DNA from: JAWVFM01 sp963843315
GTDB lineage: Bacteria; Actinomycetota; Thermoleophilia; Solirubrobacterales; 70-9
Direction of reading: 5' to 3'
Assembly (NCBI GenBank): GCA_963843315.1
Contig: CAWJJU010000006.1
Location: 230,524-294,523 of the forward strand
DNA: 64,000 bases
Every line of letters starts with the position of its first letter. Position 1 is the first letter of the stretch. The notes below the pieces were generated by a model. It searched no databases. It had not been told where the DNA came from and saw only the letters and a program-made list of their open reading frames with translations. Position numbers and translations under genes: made by a program. This document shows positions 9,727 to 19,447 of this stretch, piece after piece.

Positions 9727-10907
9727 CCTTCGCCAAGAGGAGCGTCCGCGACGCGGACGTCGGCGGTCGCGCGGTGCTGGTCCGCGCCGACCTGAACGTC
9801 CCGCTGTCGGGCGGCGAGGTGGCCGACGACACCCGGATCCGGGCGGCGCAGCCCACCATCGAGCTGCTGCGCGAGCGCGGGGCGAAGGTGATCGTCGCCT
9901 CGCACCTCGGCCGGCCCAAGGGCCGGGACCCGCAGCTGAGCCTGGCGCCGGTGGCGGCGCGGCTGGGCGAGCTGATCGGCGCCGACGTCGCGTTGGCGCC
10001 GGCCGTGGTCGGCGAGGAGGTCGAGCGCCTCGTCGCGGGCCTGGAGCCCGGCGACGTGCTGATGCTGGAGAACACCCGCTGGGAGCCCGGGGAGACGAAG
10101 AACGACCCCGAGCTCGCCCGGGCGCTCGCCTCGCTCGCCGAGGTGTTCGTCAACGACGCGTTCGGGACGGCCCACCGGGCCCATGCCAGCAACGCCGGCG
10201 TGTCGGCCCTGCTGCCGGCCCACGCGGGGTTGCTCTTGGAGCGGGAGGTGACCGAGCTCGAGGCCGTGCGCGACGACCCGGCCCGGCCGCTGTGCGTGAT
10301 CCTGGGCGGCGCGAAGGTGTCCGACAAGATCGCCCTCATCGACCAGTTCATGGAATCCGCCGACGACATCCTGATCGGCGGGGCCATGTGCTTCAGCTTC
10401 TTTCAGGCCCAGGGCCGGGCCACCGGCGACTCCCTGGTGGAGGACGAGGGCGCCACGATGGCGGCGCGCCTGCTGGCGATGGAGCCCGACGCGCGGGCGA
10501 CGCTTCACCTTCCCACCGACCTCGTCGCGGGCGATCGCTTCGCCGCGGACGCCGAGCGGCGCGAGCTCGACGGCGTCGAGGTTCCCGACGGCTGGATGGG
10601 CCTCGACGTCGGCCCCGAGACCTCGCGTGAGTACGCCGCGGTCATCGGCTCGGCCGGCACCGTGTTCTGGAACGGCCCCATGGGCGCGTTCGAGATGGAG
10701 CCCTTCGCCGCGGGCACCCGCGCCGTGGCGGAGGCCGTCGCGGCGGCGCCCGGGAGGACGGTGGTGGGCGGCGGCGACTCCGCCGCGGCCCTCGCGACCT
10801 TCGGCCTCGCCGACAGCGTCGACTGGCTCTCCTCGGGCGGCGGGGCGGCTTTGGAGATGATGGAGGGCCGCGAGCTACCTGGAGTGGAGGCCCTCGACGA
10901 TGCCTGA
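9723..10907 (+). CDS. pgk: Phosphoglycerate kinase
   Basis: Intact, 394 residues, transferring phosphate from 1,3-bisphosphoglycerate to ADP. Family motifs seen: VLVRADLNVPL, VIVASHLGRPKG (substrate binding), LENTRWEPGETKND, VNDAFGTAHRAHAS, ILGGAKVSDKI and FWNGPMGAFE, with the nucleotide-binding VVGGGDSAAAL near the C-terminus. The start is a TTG that overlaps the gap stop (TTGA); this start gives TFAKRSVRDADV at the N-terminus, as in other PGKs, and implies translational coupling. The end overlaps tpiA by 8 bases. Confidence 0.97.
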   Translation: MTFAKRSVRDADVGGRAVLVRADLNVPLSGGEVADDTRIRAAQPTIELLRERGAKVIVASHLGRPKGRDPQLSLAPVAARLGELIGADVALAPAVVGEEVERLVAGLEPGDVLMLENTRWEPGETKNDPELARALASLAEVFVNDAFGTAHRAHASNAGVSALLPAHAGLLLEREVTELEAVRDDPARPLCVILGGAKVSDKIALIDQFMESADDILIGGAMCFSFFQAQGRATGDSLVEDEGATMAARLLAMEPDARATLHLPTDLVAGDRFAADAERRELDGVEVPDGWMGLDVGPETSREYAAVIGSAGTVFWNGPMGAFEMEPFAAGTRAVAEAVAAAPGRTVVGGGDSAAALATFGLADSVDWLSSGGGAALEMMEGRELPGVEALDDA

Positions 10908-11680
10908 TTCGAACCGGCGACCCCTGGTCGCCGCGAACTGGAAGATGAACAAGACCCGGGCCGAGGCGATCGCCTTCGCCGACGAGTTCGCGGGCCCCGC
11001 CGCCGAGCTGGGCGCGGCCGATGTCGTCATCTGCCCGCCGGCGACCGCGCTGGCCGAGCTGGCGGGCCATCTCTCCGCGAGCGAGGTCCGGGTCGCCTCC
11101 CAGAACATGCATCAGGCCGACTCCGGGGCGTTCACCGGCGAGCTCTCGCCGCCCATGCTGGTCGAGGCGGGGGCGTGGGGCGCCGTGCTGGGGCACTCCG
11201 AGCGCCGCCAGCTCTTCGGCGAGACCGACGCGGCCCTGGCCGAGAAGGTCCCGGCGGCGCTCGCGGCGGGGCTGGTCCCGATCCTGTGCGTCGGCGAGAC
11301 GGAGGGCGAGCGCGACGCCGGCGAGACCGAGGCGGTCCTGTCGCGGCAGATCGCCGCCGACCTCGCCGCCGTCGAGCTCCGGTCGCCTGGCCGGCGTGGT
11401 CGTCGCCTACGAGCCCATCTGGGCCATCGGCACCGGCCGCACGGCCACCGCCCAGCAGGCCCAGGAGGCAATCGCCCACGTGCGCTCGGAGCTCGCGAAG
11501 ATCGACGCCGATGCCGCGGCGGCGGTGCGCATCCTCTACGGCGGGTCCGTCAAGCCCGCGAACGCCGCCGAGCTGATGGCCGAGCGCGACGTCGACGGCG
11601 CCCTCGTCGGCGGCGCCTCGCTCGAGCCCGGCGACTTCCTCGCCATCTGCCGCGCGGCAGCGGAGAGCGTTCGTGGCTAG
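10900..11680 (+). CDS. tpiA: Triosephosphate isomerase
   Basis: About 260 residues. The TIM-barrel motifs are clear: AANWKMNKT (catalytic Lys), VLGHSERRQLFGE (catalytic His), AYEPIWAIGTGRTA (catalytic Glu), and the phosphate-gripping ILYGGSVKPANA and LVGGASLEPGDF. A single-base indel near 11,385 splits the frame in the middle of the barrel. Overlaps pgk at the start and gpmI at the end (8 bases), so all four glycolytic genes are physically interlocked. Confidence 0.95.
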
Positions 11681-13221
11681 CCCCGCGCCCGGTCCCTCGG
11701 AGTACCCGGTTCCCTCCGTCGCCCTGGTGATCCTCGACGGCTGGGGCATCGCTCCCCCCGGGCCGGGCAACGCGCCCTCGCTCGCGTCGACGCCAACGTT
11801 CGACGAGCTGATCTCCACCTACCCCAACGCCACGCTGCGGACCTCGGGGCACGACGTCGGCCTCCCCGACGGCCAGATGGGCAACTCGGAGGTGGGGCAC
11901 CTCAACCTCGGCGCGGGCTCGATCGTCAAGCAGGACCTGGCTCGGATCGACGACGCCATCGCCGACGGCAGCTTCTTCGAGAACCCTGCGCTGCTGGCGG
12001 CCTGCGAGGCCGCCCGCAACAGCCCGCGCGGCCGGCTGCACCTGATGGGCCTGGTATCCGACGGGGGCGTCCATTCCAGCCTCGAGCACCTGGAGGCGCT
12101 CGTCGAGCTCGCGGCGCGCGAGGGCGTGCCGGACCTGGTGGTGCACGTCTTCACCGACGGCCGCGACACGTCGCCGACCTCCTCGCCGGGCTACGTGAAG
12201 GAGCTGGAGGGCTGGCTGCGCCACGCGGGCCGCATCGGGACCGTGGCCGGGCGCTACTGGGCCATGGACCGCGACAAGCGCTGGGATCGCATGCAGCTTG
12301 CCTACGACGCCATCGTCGGCGCCCGGGGCGAGACGGCGGCCGAGCGCGCAGGAGGCCATCGAGGGCGCCCGCACGCGCGACGAGACCGACGAGTTCATCC
12401 GGCCCACGGTCATCGGCGACTACGACGGCATGGCCGACGGCGACGTCGTCGTGCACTTCAACTTCCGCCCGGACCGCGGCCGCGAGCTGGTCATGGCGCT
12501 GGGCGAGCCCGGGTTCGGCGAGTTCGAGCGCGACCCCGCGCCGGAGGTCGGCGTCACCACCCTGGCCCAGTTCCGCGAGGGATGGCCCTACCCCGTCGCC
12601 TTCCCGCCGCACGCTCCCGCCACCACCCTGGCCGAGGTGCTGGCCGGCGAGGGCGCCCCGCAGCTCCACGTCGCGGAGACGGAGAAGTACGCACACGTCA
12701 CGTACTTCTTCAACGGCGGCCGCGAGGCCGAGTGGGAGGGGGAGGACCGGCGCCTGGTGCCCTCGCCGCGCGACGTGGCCACCTACGACGAGAAGCCCGA
12801 GATGAGCGCCGCGGGCTCGGCCGATGCCTTCTGCGCGGGGTGGCGGGAGGACAATGCCCGCTTCGGGATCATCAACTTCGCCAACCCGGACATGGTTGGA
12901 CACACCGGCAACGTGCCCGCCGCCACGGCCGCCGTCGAGGCGGTCGACGCCGCGCTCGCGCGAGTCGTCGACGCGGTCCACTCCTCCGGCGGCGCCTGCG
13001 TGATCACCGCCGACCACGGCAACTGCGAGCAGATGATCAATCCCGACGGCTCGCCCAACACCGCCCACTCCCTGAACCTGGTCCCGGTGATCGTCACCGT
13101 CGCCGGGTGCCGGGTCGCGGACGGCATCCTCGCCGACGTCTCGCCGACCATCCTCGCCCTGCTGGGGATCGAGCAGCCCGCCGGCATGACCCGCACCGCC
13201 CTGGTCCAGCCGGGCGCGTGA
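11673..13221 (+). CDS. gpmI: 2,3-bisphosphoglycerate-independent phosphoglycerate mutase
   Basis: Interconverts 3- and 2-phosphoglycerate with a two-metal phosphoserine mechanism. Seen: LVILDGWGIAPPGPGNA (metal Asp), GQMGNSEVGHLNLGAG (the catalytic Ser), VSDGGVHSSLEHL, HVFTDGRDT, HFNFRPDR, KYAHVTYFFNGG, NFANPDMVGHTG and ITADHGNCEQM (metal His). About 515 residues is full length. An indel near 12,340 shifts the frame at the hinge. The GTG at 11673 overlaps tpiA. Its presence in the operon replaces the cofactor-dependent mutase and completes triose-phosphate to 2-PG conversion. Confidence 0.96.
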
Positions 13222-13266
13222 GCCGGGCCGGGCGACCGGCACCCTGGGTCACATAGCCTCAGGGCA

Positions 13267-14484
13267 ATGCGCAGCGACCCCGGGCGCCTCGCCTTCGAGA
13301 TCGAGGCAAGCGATGGAGCCGCCCGGACGGGGCGGCTTCGCCTTGGCGGGGGCACCGTCCAGACCCCGGCGTTCATCCCGCTGGCGACCCGCGGCAGCGT
13401 GCGGGCGCTCACGGCCGCCGACGTCGCCTCGCTCGGCTTCGAGATGGTGCTGGGCAACACCTTCCACCTCTTCCTCGCCCCGGGGGAGCAGCGGATCGCC
13501 GAGCTCGGCGGCCTCGCCCGCTTCATGGGCTGGGACGGCGCGGTGATCACCGACTCCGGTGGCTTCCAGGTGTTCTCGCTGGCGCACGGCGGCGTCGCCG
13601 ACGAGGTGAAGGGCCGGGGCGGGACGGTGCGCTCGCAGGGCCGGATCCTCGAGATCGCCGAACGGGGCGTGCGGTTTCGCTCCTACGTGGACGGGTCGGA
13701 GCGGTTCATGGGCCCGGAGGAGTCGATGGCGGTGCAGGCCGCGCTCGGCTCGGATATCGCACTGGCCTTCGACGAGTGCACGCCCTACCACGCCGACCGC
13801 GAATACACCGCGCGCTCGACCGAGCGCACGCATCGCTGGCTCGAGCGCTGCACCGCGTGGCACCGCGACAACGCGCCGGCGGCCCAGGCCCTGTTCGGGA
13901 TCGTCCAGGGCGGGGTTCACGAAGATCTTCGCCGCGAGTCGGCAGCGGCCGTGAGCGCCGCCCCGATCGACGGGCTTGCGATCGGCGGCACGCTCGGCCG
14001 CGACAAGGACGAGATGTACGGGGTGCTGGCGCTCACCGCGCCGCTGCTGCCCGCCGAGGCGCCGAAGCACCTGCTGGGAATCGGCGAGCCCGACGACCTG
14101 CTCGAGGGAATCGCGCGAGGCATCGACCTGTTCGACTGCGCCGTGCCCACGCGCCTGGCCCGTCACGGCATGGCGCTGGCGCCGCTGCCCGGCTCGCGCT
14201 TTCGGATGAACATGCGCGCGCCGGGCCTGGCGCGCGACGAGGGCCCCCTCGTCGAGGGCTGCCCCTGCGCGGCCTGCGCCTCGCACACCCGCGCTTACGT
14301 TCACTACCTCTCGCGGATCGGTGAGCTGACGGCAGTCCGGCTGCTGTGCCTGCACAACCTGACCTTCCTGATGGCGCTGGTGCGCGGAGCGCGCGAGGCG
14401 ATCCGGGCGCAGACGTACGACCGCTATCGCGAGGCGGTGCTGGCGGGGGCGGCGCCGTGGGCGGAAGCGGCGCCGGTGCCGTAG
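13267..14484 (+). CDS. tgt: Queuine/tRNA-guanine transglycosylase
   Basis: An intact 405-residue enzyme exchanging G34 of tRNAs with GUN anticodons for a 7-deazaguanine base. Seen: general-acid Asp about 96 in ITDSGGFQVFSL, FGIVQGGVHEDLR, IGGTLGRDKDEMY, nucleophile Asp about 290 in LFDCAVPTRLARHG, and the Zn site CPCAACASHTRAYVHYL with the distal His in LLCLHNLTFLM. Same strand as the glycolytic operon but 45 bases after it, so it may have its own promoter. No other queuosine genes are in the window. Confidence 0.95.
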   Translation: MRSDPGRLAFEIEASDGAARTGRLRLGGGTVQTPAFIPLATRGSVRALTAADVASLGFEMVLGNTFHLFLAPGEQRIAELGGLARFMGWDGAVITDSGGFQVFSLAHGGVADEVKGRGGTVRSQGRILEIAERGVRFRSYVDGSERFMGPEESMAVQAALGSDIALAFDECTPYHADREYTARSTERTHRWLERCTAWHRDNAPAAQALFGIVQGGVHEDLRRESAAAVSAAPIDGLAIGGTLGRDKDEMYGVLALTAPLLPAEAPKHLLGIGEPDDLLEGIARGIDLFDCAVPTRLARHGMALAPLPGSRFRMNMRAPGLARDEGPLVEGCPCAACASHTRAYVHYLSRIGELTAVRLLCLHNLTFLMALVRGAREAIRAQTYDRYREAVLAGAAPWAEAAPVP

Positions 14485-14527
14485 CGGCGGATCGAGCGCA
14501 CGAACGCGGGGCCGTCGCAGTTCGTGG

Positions 14528-15764
14528 CTACTGCGTGTGGTCCCGCACGAACTGGATCACCGTGTCGACCTGATCCTTGACGTTCGTCTTCAGGAAGCTG
14601 CCGACGTCGGTCTTGCTGCCGGCGTCGGTGAGCGCGAGGACCACCGCGGCGATGATCGCCGCGAGCACGAGCACCAGCACGATGAACCCCAGGAAGCGGG
14701 CGAAGCGCCGGCCCGCCGACGGCCTTGCGGGCCGCTGCGGTCGGGGCGCGGGCGCAGGGCGGGGTCGCGCGCGCGGCGCGGGCTGTGCCGCCGGCGTGAG
14801 GGGCTCCTCGGCGCCGAGGACGCGGGTCTGCGCGCTGTCGCCGCGAAGCGAGCGCGTGGGCGCCTCGCCCGCGTCCGGTGGCGGCGGCTGGGTGCCCGCG
14901 ACCCCCGCGCGCAGCGCTCGCGAGAGGCTGCGTGCCGTCCGAGTAGCGGGCGGCGGGATCGCCGGCCAGCGCCGTGAGGACGGCGCGCGAGAGCGTCTCG
15001 GGCACGGTCGAGTCGTACGAGCTGGGGGGCAGGGGCGACTCGGACTCGCGGCGCATCGCCAGCTCGGCCAGCGTCGTGCCCTCCCAGGGCAGCCGGGCGG
15101 TGAGCAGCTGATAGAGGACGACGCCGAGGGCGTATACGTCGGCGGCGGGAGTGGGCTCCTCGCCGCGCGCGAGCTCCGGCGAGAGGTACGCGGCGGTGCC
15201 GACCACGGAGCCAACGAGCGTGAGGCGCGTCTGCTCGGCGGCGCGGGCGATCCCGAAGTCGGTGAGCTTCACCGTCATCTCGTTGGTCGGCGGGTCGTGG
15301 GCGTCGAAGCTCGAGGCTCGCCGGCCGGCGGGGCCGCCGATGACCATGAGGTTCCCCGGCTTGACGTCGCGGTGGATGATCCCCTGCTTGTGGGCGTAGT
15401 CCAGGCCGGCGCAGGCCTGGGTGCCGATCTCCACGGCGGCCTCGGCGCCGAGCTTGCCGCGGGTCTGGAGCAGCTGCGCCCCCGACTTGCCCTCCACGTA
15501 CTCCATGACGATGAAGTGGCGGTCGCCGTCGACTCCGGTGTCGTAGACCTGGACGATGTTGGGGTGGATGAGCTTCGCGACGGCGAGCGCCTCGCGGCGG
15601 AACCGGGCGATGAACTTGTCGTCGTCGGAGAGGTGCTCGGCCAGGATCTTCACGGCGACCGTGCGCTCGAGCACCTGGTCGGTCGCCTTGTACACGGTGG
15701 ACATGCCGCCTGAGCCCAGGCGGTCGCCGATCTCGTAGCGGTCCGCGATCACGCTGTGCGCCAT
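14528..15764 (-). CDS. PknB-like membrane Ser/Thr protein kinase
   Basis: The kinase domain occupies about residues 10-280: glycine loop DRLGSGGMSTVY, catalytic Lys in VAVKILAEHL, HRD motif IIHRDVKPGNLM, DFG motif KLTDFGIARA, and SPELARGEEPT. After a frame slip near 14,930 there is a Pro/Ala/Arg-rich juxtamembrane segment, one transmembrane helix (FIVLVLVLAAIIAAVVLAL), and a short external tail of about 30 residues with no PASTA repeats. It is therefore a membrane kinase with little sensor domain. Its ATG overlaps the stop of the upstream lipoprotein (TGATG), so the lipoprotein may be the sensory partner. Confidence 0.9.
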
Positions 15765-16356
15765 CAGCCGGCCCCGATCCCGCCGGATCCGCTGGAGCCG
15801 CCGCCCGACGGCGAGCCGCCCGCGCCGCCCTGACCCTGCGAGCCGCCCTGGTTGCCTGCGGCCGGGCCGCCGCCCTGGCCGTTGCCGTTGTTCGTGGCCG
15901 GCGGCGTGGGCTGCTCGGGCGCCGTCGACGTCGTCGTCGAGGTGGCGCTCGTGCCGTGTGGTCGTGCTGGGCGTCGTGGTGGTGGAACGGGTCGAGCCGT
16001 TGCCCACGAAGCCGCTCAGGCCGCTCGCGCCGGTCGCGCCGCTGCCGCATCCCGTGCCGCTGTCGGCCAGGTCGCGCAGCCGGTTGGCCGGTCTCGTCGA
16101 GGATCTTGATCGTGCCCGGGTCCACGGAGCTCGGCACCGCCTGGACCGCGATGATGTAGCGCCCGACGGCGTCGCGGAGGGCGGGAAGGTCGCCGTTCGT
16201 GCAGGCCGTCTGGACGGCGTTCAGGTTCGTCTCGAGGCTGTCGGCGGTCGCCGGCGGGATGTCCTTGGGAAGGGTGTTGGAGCTGCCGCAGCCGGCGGTT
16301 GCCACGGCCGTGACCGCGGCCGCCGCCAGGGCCGCGATCGTTCGCGGGGCTCGCAT
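15764..16356 (-). CDS. Putative lipoprotein coupled to the Ser/Thr kinase
   Basis: Starts at 16356 with a signal peptide and lipobox ending ATAGCGSS. A helical region of about 70 residues with two further Cys follows (LNAVQTACTNGDLPALRDAV), then a Ser/Thr/Gly/Asn-rich low-complexity tail. The frame slips near 16,085 and 15,955, so the tail composition (Thr runs, then Gly/Gln/Ser) is less certain. I know no named family. It ends in TGATG with the kinase start, a strong sign of co-translation and a possible role as extracellular partner of that kinase. Confidence 0.65.
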
Positions 16357-16418
16357 CGCGGCGAGTGTAGTGACTGCACCCGGTCCTCTGAATTTGCCTG
16401 CACCCATGCGAATTGCGC

Positions 16419-17175
16419 TCACTGCCCCGCGTACAGCCGGCGTCCCAGGTGCGACGGCAGGTCGGTTGCGTCGATCGCCGCCGCGGCACGGTCGATGTCG
16501 TATTCGACGCGCCGGAACGTGGCCGAGTTGGCGCCGGTGTCGAGCTCCAGCCAGGCGGCGCGGGGATCGCGGTCTCGCGGCTGGCCCACGCTGCCCGGGA
16601 TTGACCAGCCAGCGGCCGTCCTCCAGGTCCAATCGCGTGCCGGGGACGCCCATCGCCCGGATCACCATGCGCTCGCCGTCATCGCCCTCCTCCTCGTCCG
16701 GGGCGAGAAACGAGAGCGCAACGTGGGAGTGGCCGATCAGGCTCACCCGCGCCGCCTGGGCCTCGATGCATTCGGCCGCCTGGTCCTCCCACAGCACGTA
16801 CTCCCAGACGTGGTCGCGCGGCGAGGCGTGGTAGAGCGCGATCTCACCGGTCTCGTCGGCCTGGCTCGAGCTCACCCAGGAACTCCAGGGACTCCGCGCC
16901 GATGTTCCGGCGGGTCCACTCCGCCGCGCGGGCGGCGCTGGGGGAGAAGGCAGCGAGGTCGATCTTGTCGAGCACGCCCAGGTCGTGGTTGCCGGCCAGG
17001 CAGCGCTTGCAGCGCTGGGAAACCAGCTCCGTGCACTCGTCGGGGTTCGCCCCGTAGCCGACGACGTCGCCCAGGCACCAGAGCTCGTCGAGCGTATGCT
17101 CCTGCCCACGTCGTCGAGCACCGCTTCGAGCGCGGGCAGGTTCGCGTGGATGTCGCTGATGATCCCTAGGCGCAT
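16419..17175 (-). CDS. Calcineurin-like metallophosphoesterase (YfcE/MJ0936-like)
   Basis: The N-terminus MRLGIISDIHANLPALEAVL holds the D-x-H metal motif; a GNHD motif lies near 16,990 (seen after frame correction), and SLIGHSHVALSF gives the C-terminal GH-x-H metal motif. At about 250 residues it fits stand-alone phosphodiesterases of this superfamily. Indels near 17,100, 16,870 and 16,600 break the frame. The substrate is unknown. Divergent from the M48 peptidase with only 35 bases between starts. Confidence 0.85.
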
Positions 17176-17210
17176 TGGTTGCGAGGCCCCGCTCGCCGGC
17201 TGCCTATCGT

Positions 17211-18476
17211 ATGGCGATGGGCCCGCCCGGCCGATCGTTCCGACGCGCCGGGCTGGTTGCGGTCGCGATGGTGGCCGTGGGAGAGGTCGCCGTCCTGCTG
17301 CTGCGTCCCGGATCGAGCACGCCGGCTCCGGTCCACGTCGACGAGAGCCACTACTTCACGCCGGCGCAGATCTCGCGCTCGCGCGACTTCTCGACGGGCT
17401 CGCTGTGGATCTTCATCGGCTCGCTGACGGTGGAGCTGGCGGTGCTCGGCGTGCTCGCGAGCGGGCGCCCCCGCGCGGCCGGCCGGGCGCTCGAGCGCTT
17501 CGAGGCCCGGCCGCTCGTGGGCGGCGCGGCTGCAGGGGCGGCGCATCTCGCTCACGCTGACCGTCGCGGGCATCCCCCTCGGGATCGCCGGCCACGAGCA
17601 CGCCGTCGACTACGGCCTCTCCACGCAGTCGCTCGACTCGTGGTTCGCGGACCTGGCGAAGTCGGCGGGCATCGGGATGCTCACGGCGGCGGCCGGCGGC
17701 GCGATCGTGATCGCGCTCGTCAGGCGGTTTCGCGGCGCGCTGGTGGATTCCCGGCGCCGTCACGGCGGTCGCCATCGGCGCGGCCATGACCTGGCTGGCG
17801 CCGGTGGTCATCGCGCCGCTCTTCAACCACTTCGAGGCCCTGCCGAAGGGCAGCCCCGCGCGCCGCGGAGGTCCTTGAAGATCGGTCGCCGCGCCGGCGT
17901 GGACATCGGCAACGTCTACCGGGTGGACGCGAGCCGGCGGGTGACCTCCCTGAACGCGTACGTCGACGGGATCGGCCAGACCAAGCGCGTGGTGCTCTAC
18001 GACAACCTGATTCGACGGCGCGGATCGCAGCGAGCTCGCGTCGGTGGTCGCGCACGAGCTCGGGCACGTCAAGCACGACGACATCCTGCGCGGGCTGGCG
18101 TTTCTCGCGATCGTGGCGCCGCTCGGCGTGCTGTTCGTGGCGACGCTCGGCGGCGCGATCGCCGCGCGCGAGCGGGGTCGAGCCCGCCTCGCCGCGGGCG
18201 GTCCCGGCGTACGCGCTGTCGCTGACCCTGGCGACGCTCGTCCTCGGGATGGTGAGCAACCAGCTCTCGCGCTCGGTCGAGGCGAGCGCCGACTCGTTCG
18301 CCCTGCAGGTCACCCACGACCCGCACTCGTTCATCCGCCTCCAGGAGAAGCTCAACGATTCCAACCTCGGCAACCCGGACCCGCCGGCGGTGAGCCACTG
18401 GCTGTTCGGCACCCACCCGACCGCGATGGAGCGGATCGGGGCCGCCGTCGCGTTTCGCCGCGAGGCGGCCGGCTAG
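17211..18476 (+). CDS. M48 family membrane metallopeptidase (Ste24/CAAX-protease-like)
   Basis: Several hydrophobic segments (VAVAMVAVGEVAVLLL, IFIGSLTVELAVLGVLAS, MLTAAAGGAIVIALV) precede a cytoplasmic catalytic domain. That domain has the Zn motif VVAHELGHVKHDD and a third ligand in SVEASADSFALQVT; WLFGTHPTAMERI near the end is the conserved C-terminal motif of Ste24-like enzymes. About 415 residues is normal. At least four indels (near 17,535, 17,745, 18,015 and 18,175) break the frame. Start at 17211 or 17217. Probably a membrane quality-control protease; converges on the epimerase with overlapping stops. Confidence 0.88.
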
Positions 18477-19420
18477 GAGGACTGCGTCCGGGCCCAGTCG
18501 AGGGTGCGGGCCAGGCCGTCGGCGAGCGGGACCTCCGCGTTCCAGCCGAGGTCCCGGGCCGCAAGGGAGCTGTCGATGGCGATCCGCCGCACCTCGCCGG
18601 GGCGCTCGGGCGCCATCTCCGGCTCGAACTCCATGTCGCAGAGGCCCGCGAGTGTGCGGCGCCAGCTCCAGCACGTCGGTCTCGACCCCGGTGCCGACGT
18701 TGAACGCTCCGGTCGCCGCCGGAGTCGGACGCGGCCAGGAAGGCGCTGACGACGTCGCCCACGTAGATGTAGTCGCGGGTTTGGAGGCCGTCGCCGAAGA
18801 CCGTCGGCGTGCTGCCCGCCAGCATCGCGCCGCAGAAGATCGCGATCACGCCCGCCTCGCCGAGCGGGTCCTGGCGCGGCCCGTAGACGTTGCCGAAGCG
18901 AAGCGCGACGGTCGACAGCCCGTGCAGGCGCGACCAGAGGCCCAGATAGCCCTCGGCCGCGAGCTTGGACTGGCCGTAGGGGGCGTCGGGCCGGCACTCG
19001 GCGTCCTCGCGAAGGGGCAGCTCGCGCCCCTCGCCCTCGCCGTAGATGGCCCCGCCGGTGGACGCCAGGGCGAAGCGGCCGACCCCGGCGAGCGCGGGAG
19101 GCCTCGAGCAGGTTGATCGTGCCGCCCACGTTGACGCCGAGGTCGAAGACGGGGTCGGCGACGGAGCGCCGCACGTCGATCTGCGCCGCGAGGTGCATCA
19201 CGGTCTCGGGCTGGGCCTCGCGGATCGCCGCGTCGACGTCCGCGCGCAAGGAGATGTCGCCCTCGATCAGGGTGGCCCCTGCCGCCAGCGCTCCCTCGAG
19301 GTTCTCGCGGCGGCCGGTGGAGAGGTCGTCGAGCACGGCGACCTCGTCGCCACGGCCGATGAGCGCGTCGACGACGTTCGAGCCTATGAAGCCGGCCCCG
19401 CCGGTCACCAGAACTCTCAT
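18473..19420 (-). CDS. NAD-dependent sugar epimerase (GalE/UDP-glucose 4-epimerase-like)
   Basis: Extended SDR fold: MRVLVTGGAGFIGSNVVDAL (NAD binding), VMHLAAQIDVRRSVADP, the active-site YGQSKLAAEGY (Tyr-x3-Lys), and ALRFGNVYGPRQDP. About 315 residues. Frame slips near 19,100, 18,715 and 18,660. It probably supplies a nucleotide sugar for the polysaccharide locus that follows about 2 kb downstream. The exact substrate (UDP-Glc, UDP-GlcNAc or dTDP sugar) cannot be told from sequence alone. Confidence 0.88.
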   Translation of the reverse strand: MRVLVTGGAGFIGSNVVDALIGRGDEVAVLDDLSTGRRENLEGALAAGATLIEGDISLRADVDAAIREAQPETVMHLAAQIDVRRSVADPVFDLGVNVGGTINLLEASRARRGRPLRPGVHRRGHLRRGRGARAAPSRGRRVPARRPLRPVQARGRGLSGPLVAPARAVDRRASLRQRLRAAPGPARRGGRDRDLLRRDAGGQHADGLRRRPPNPRLHLRGRRRQRLPGRVRLRRRPERSTSAPGSRPTCWSWRRTLAGLCDMEFEPEMAPERPGEVRRIAIDSSLAARDLGWNAEVPLADGLARTLDWARTQSS

Positions 19421-19447
19421 GGAGGCAGCTGAATCTAGTATCGGTGC

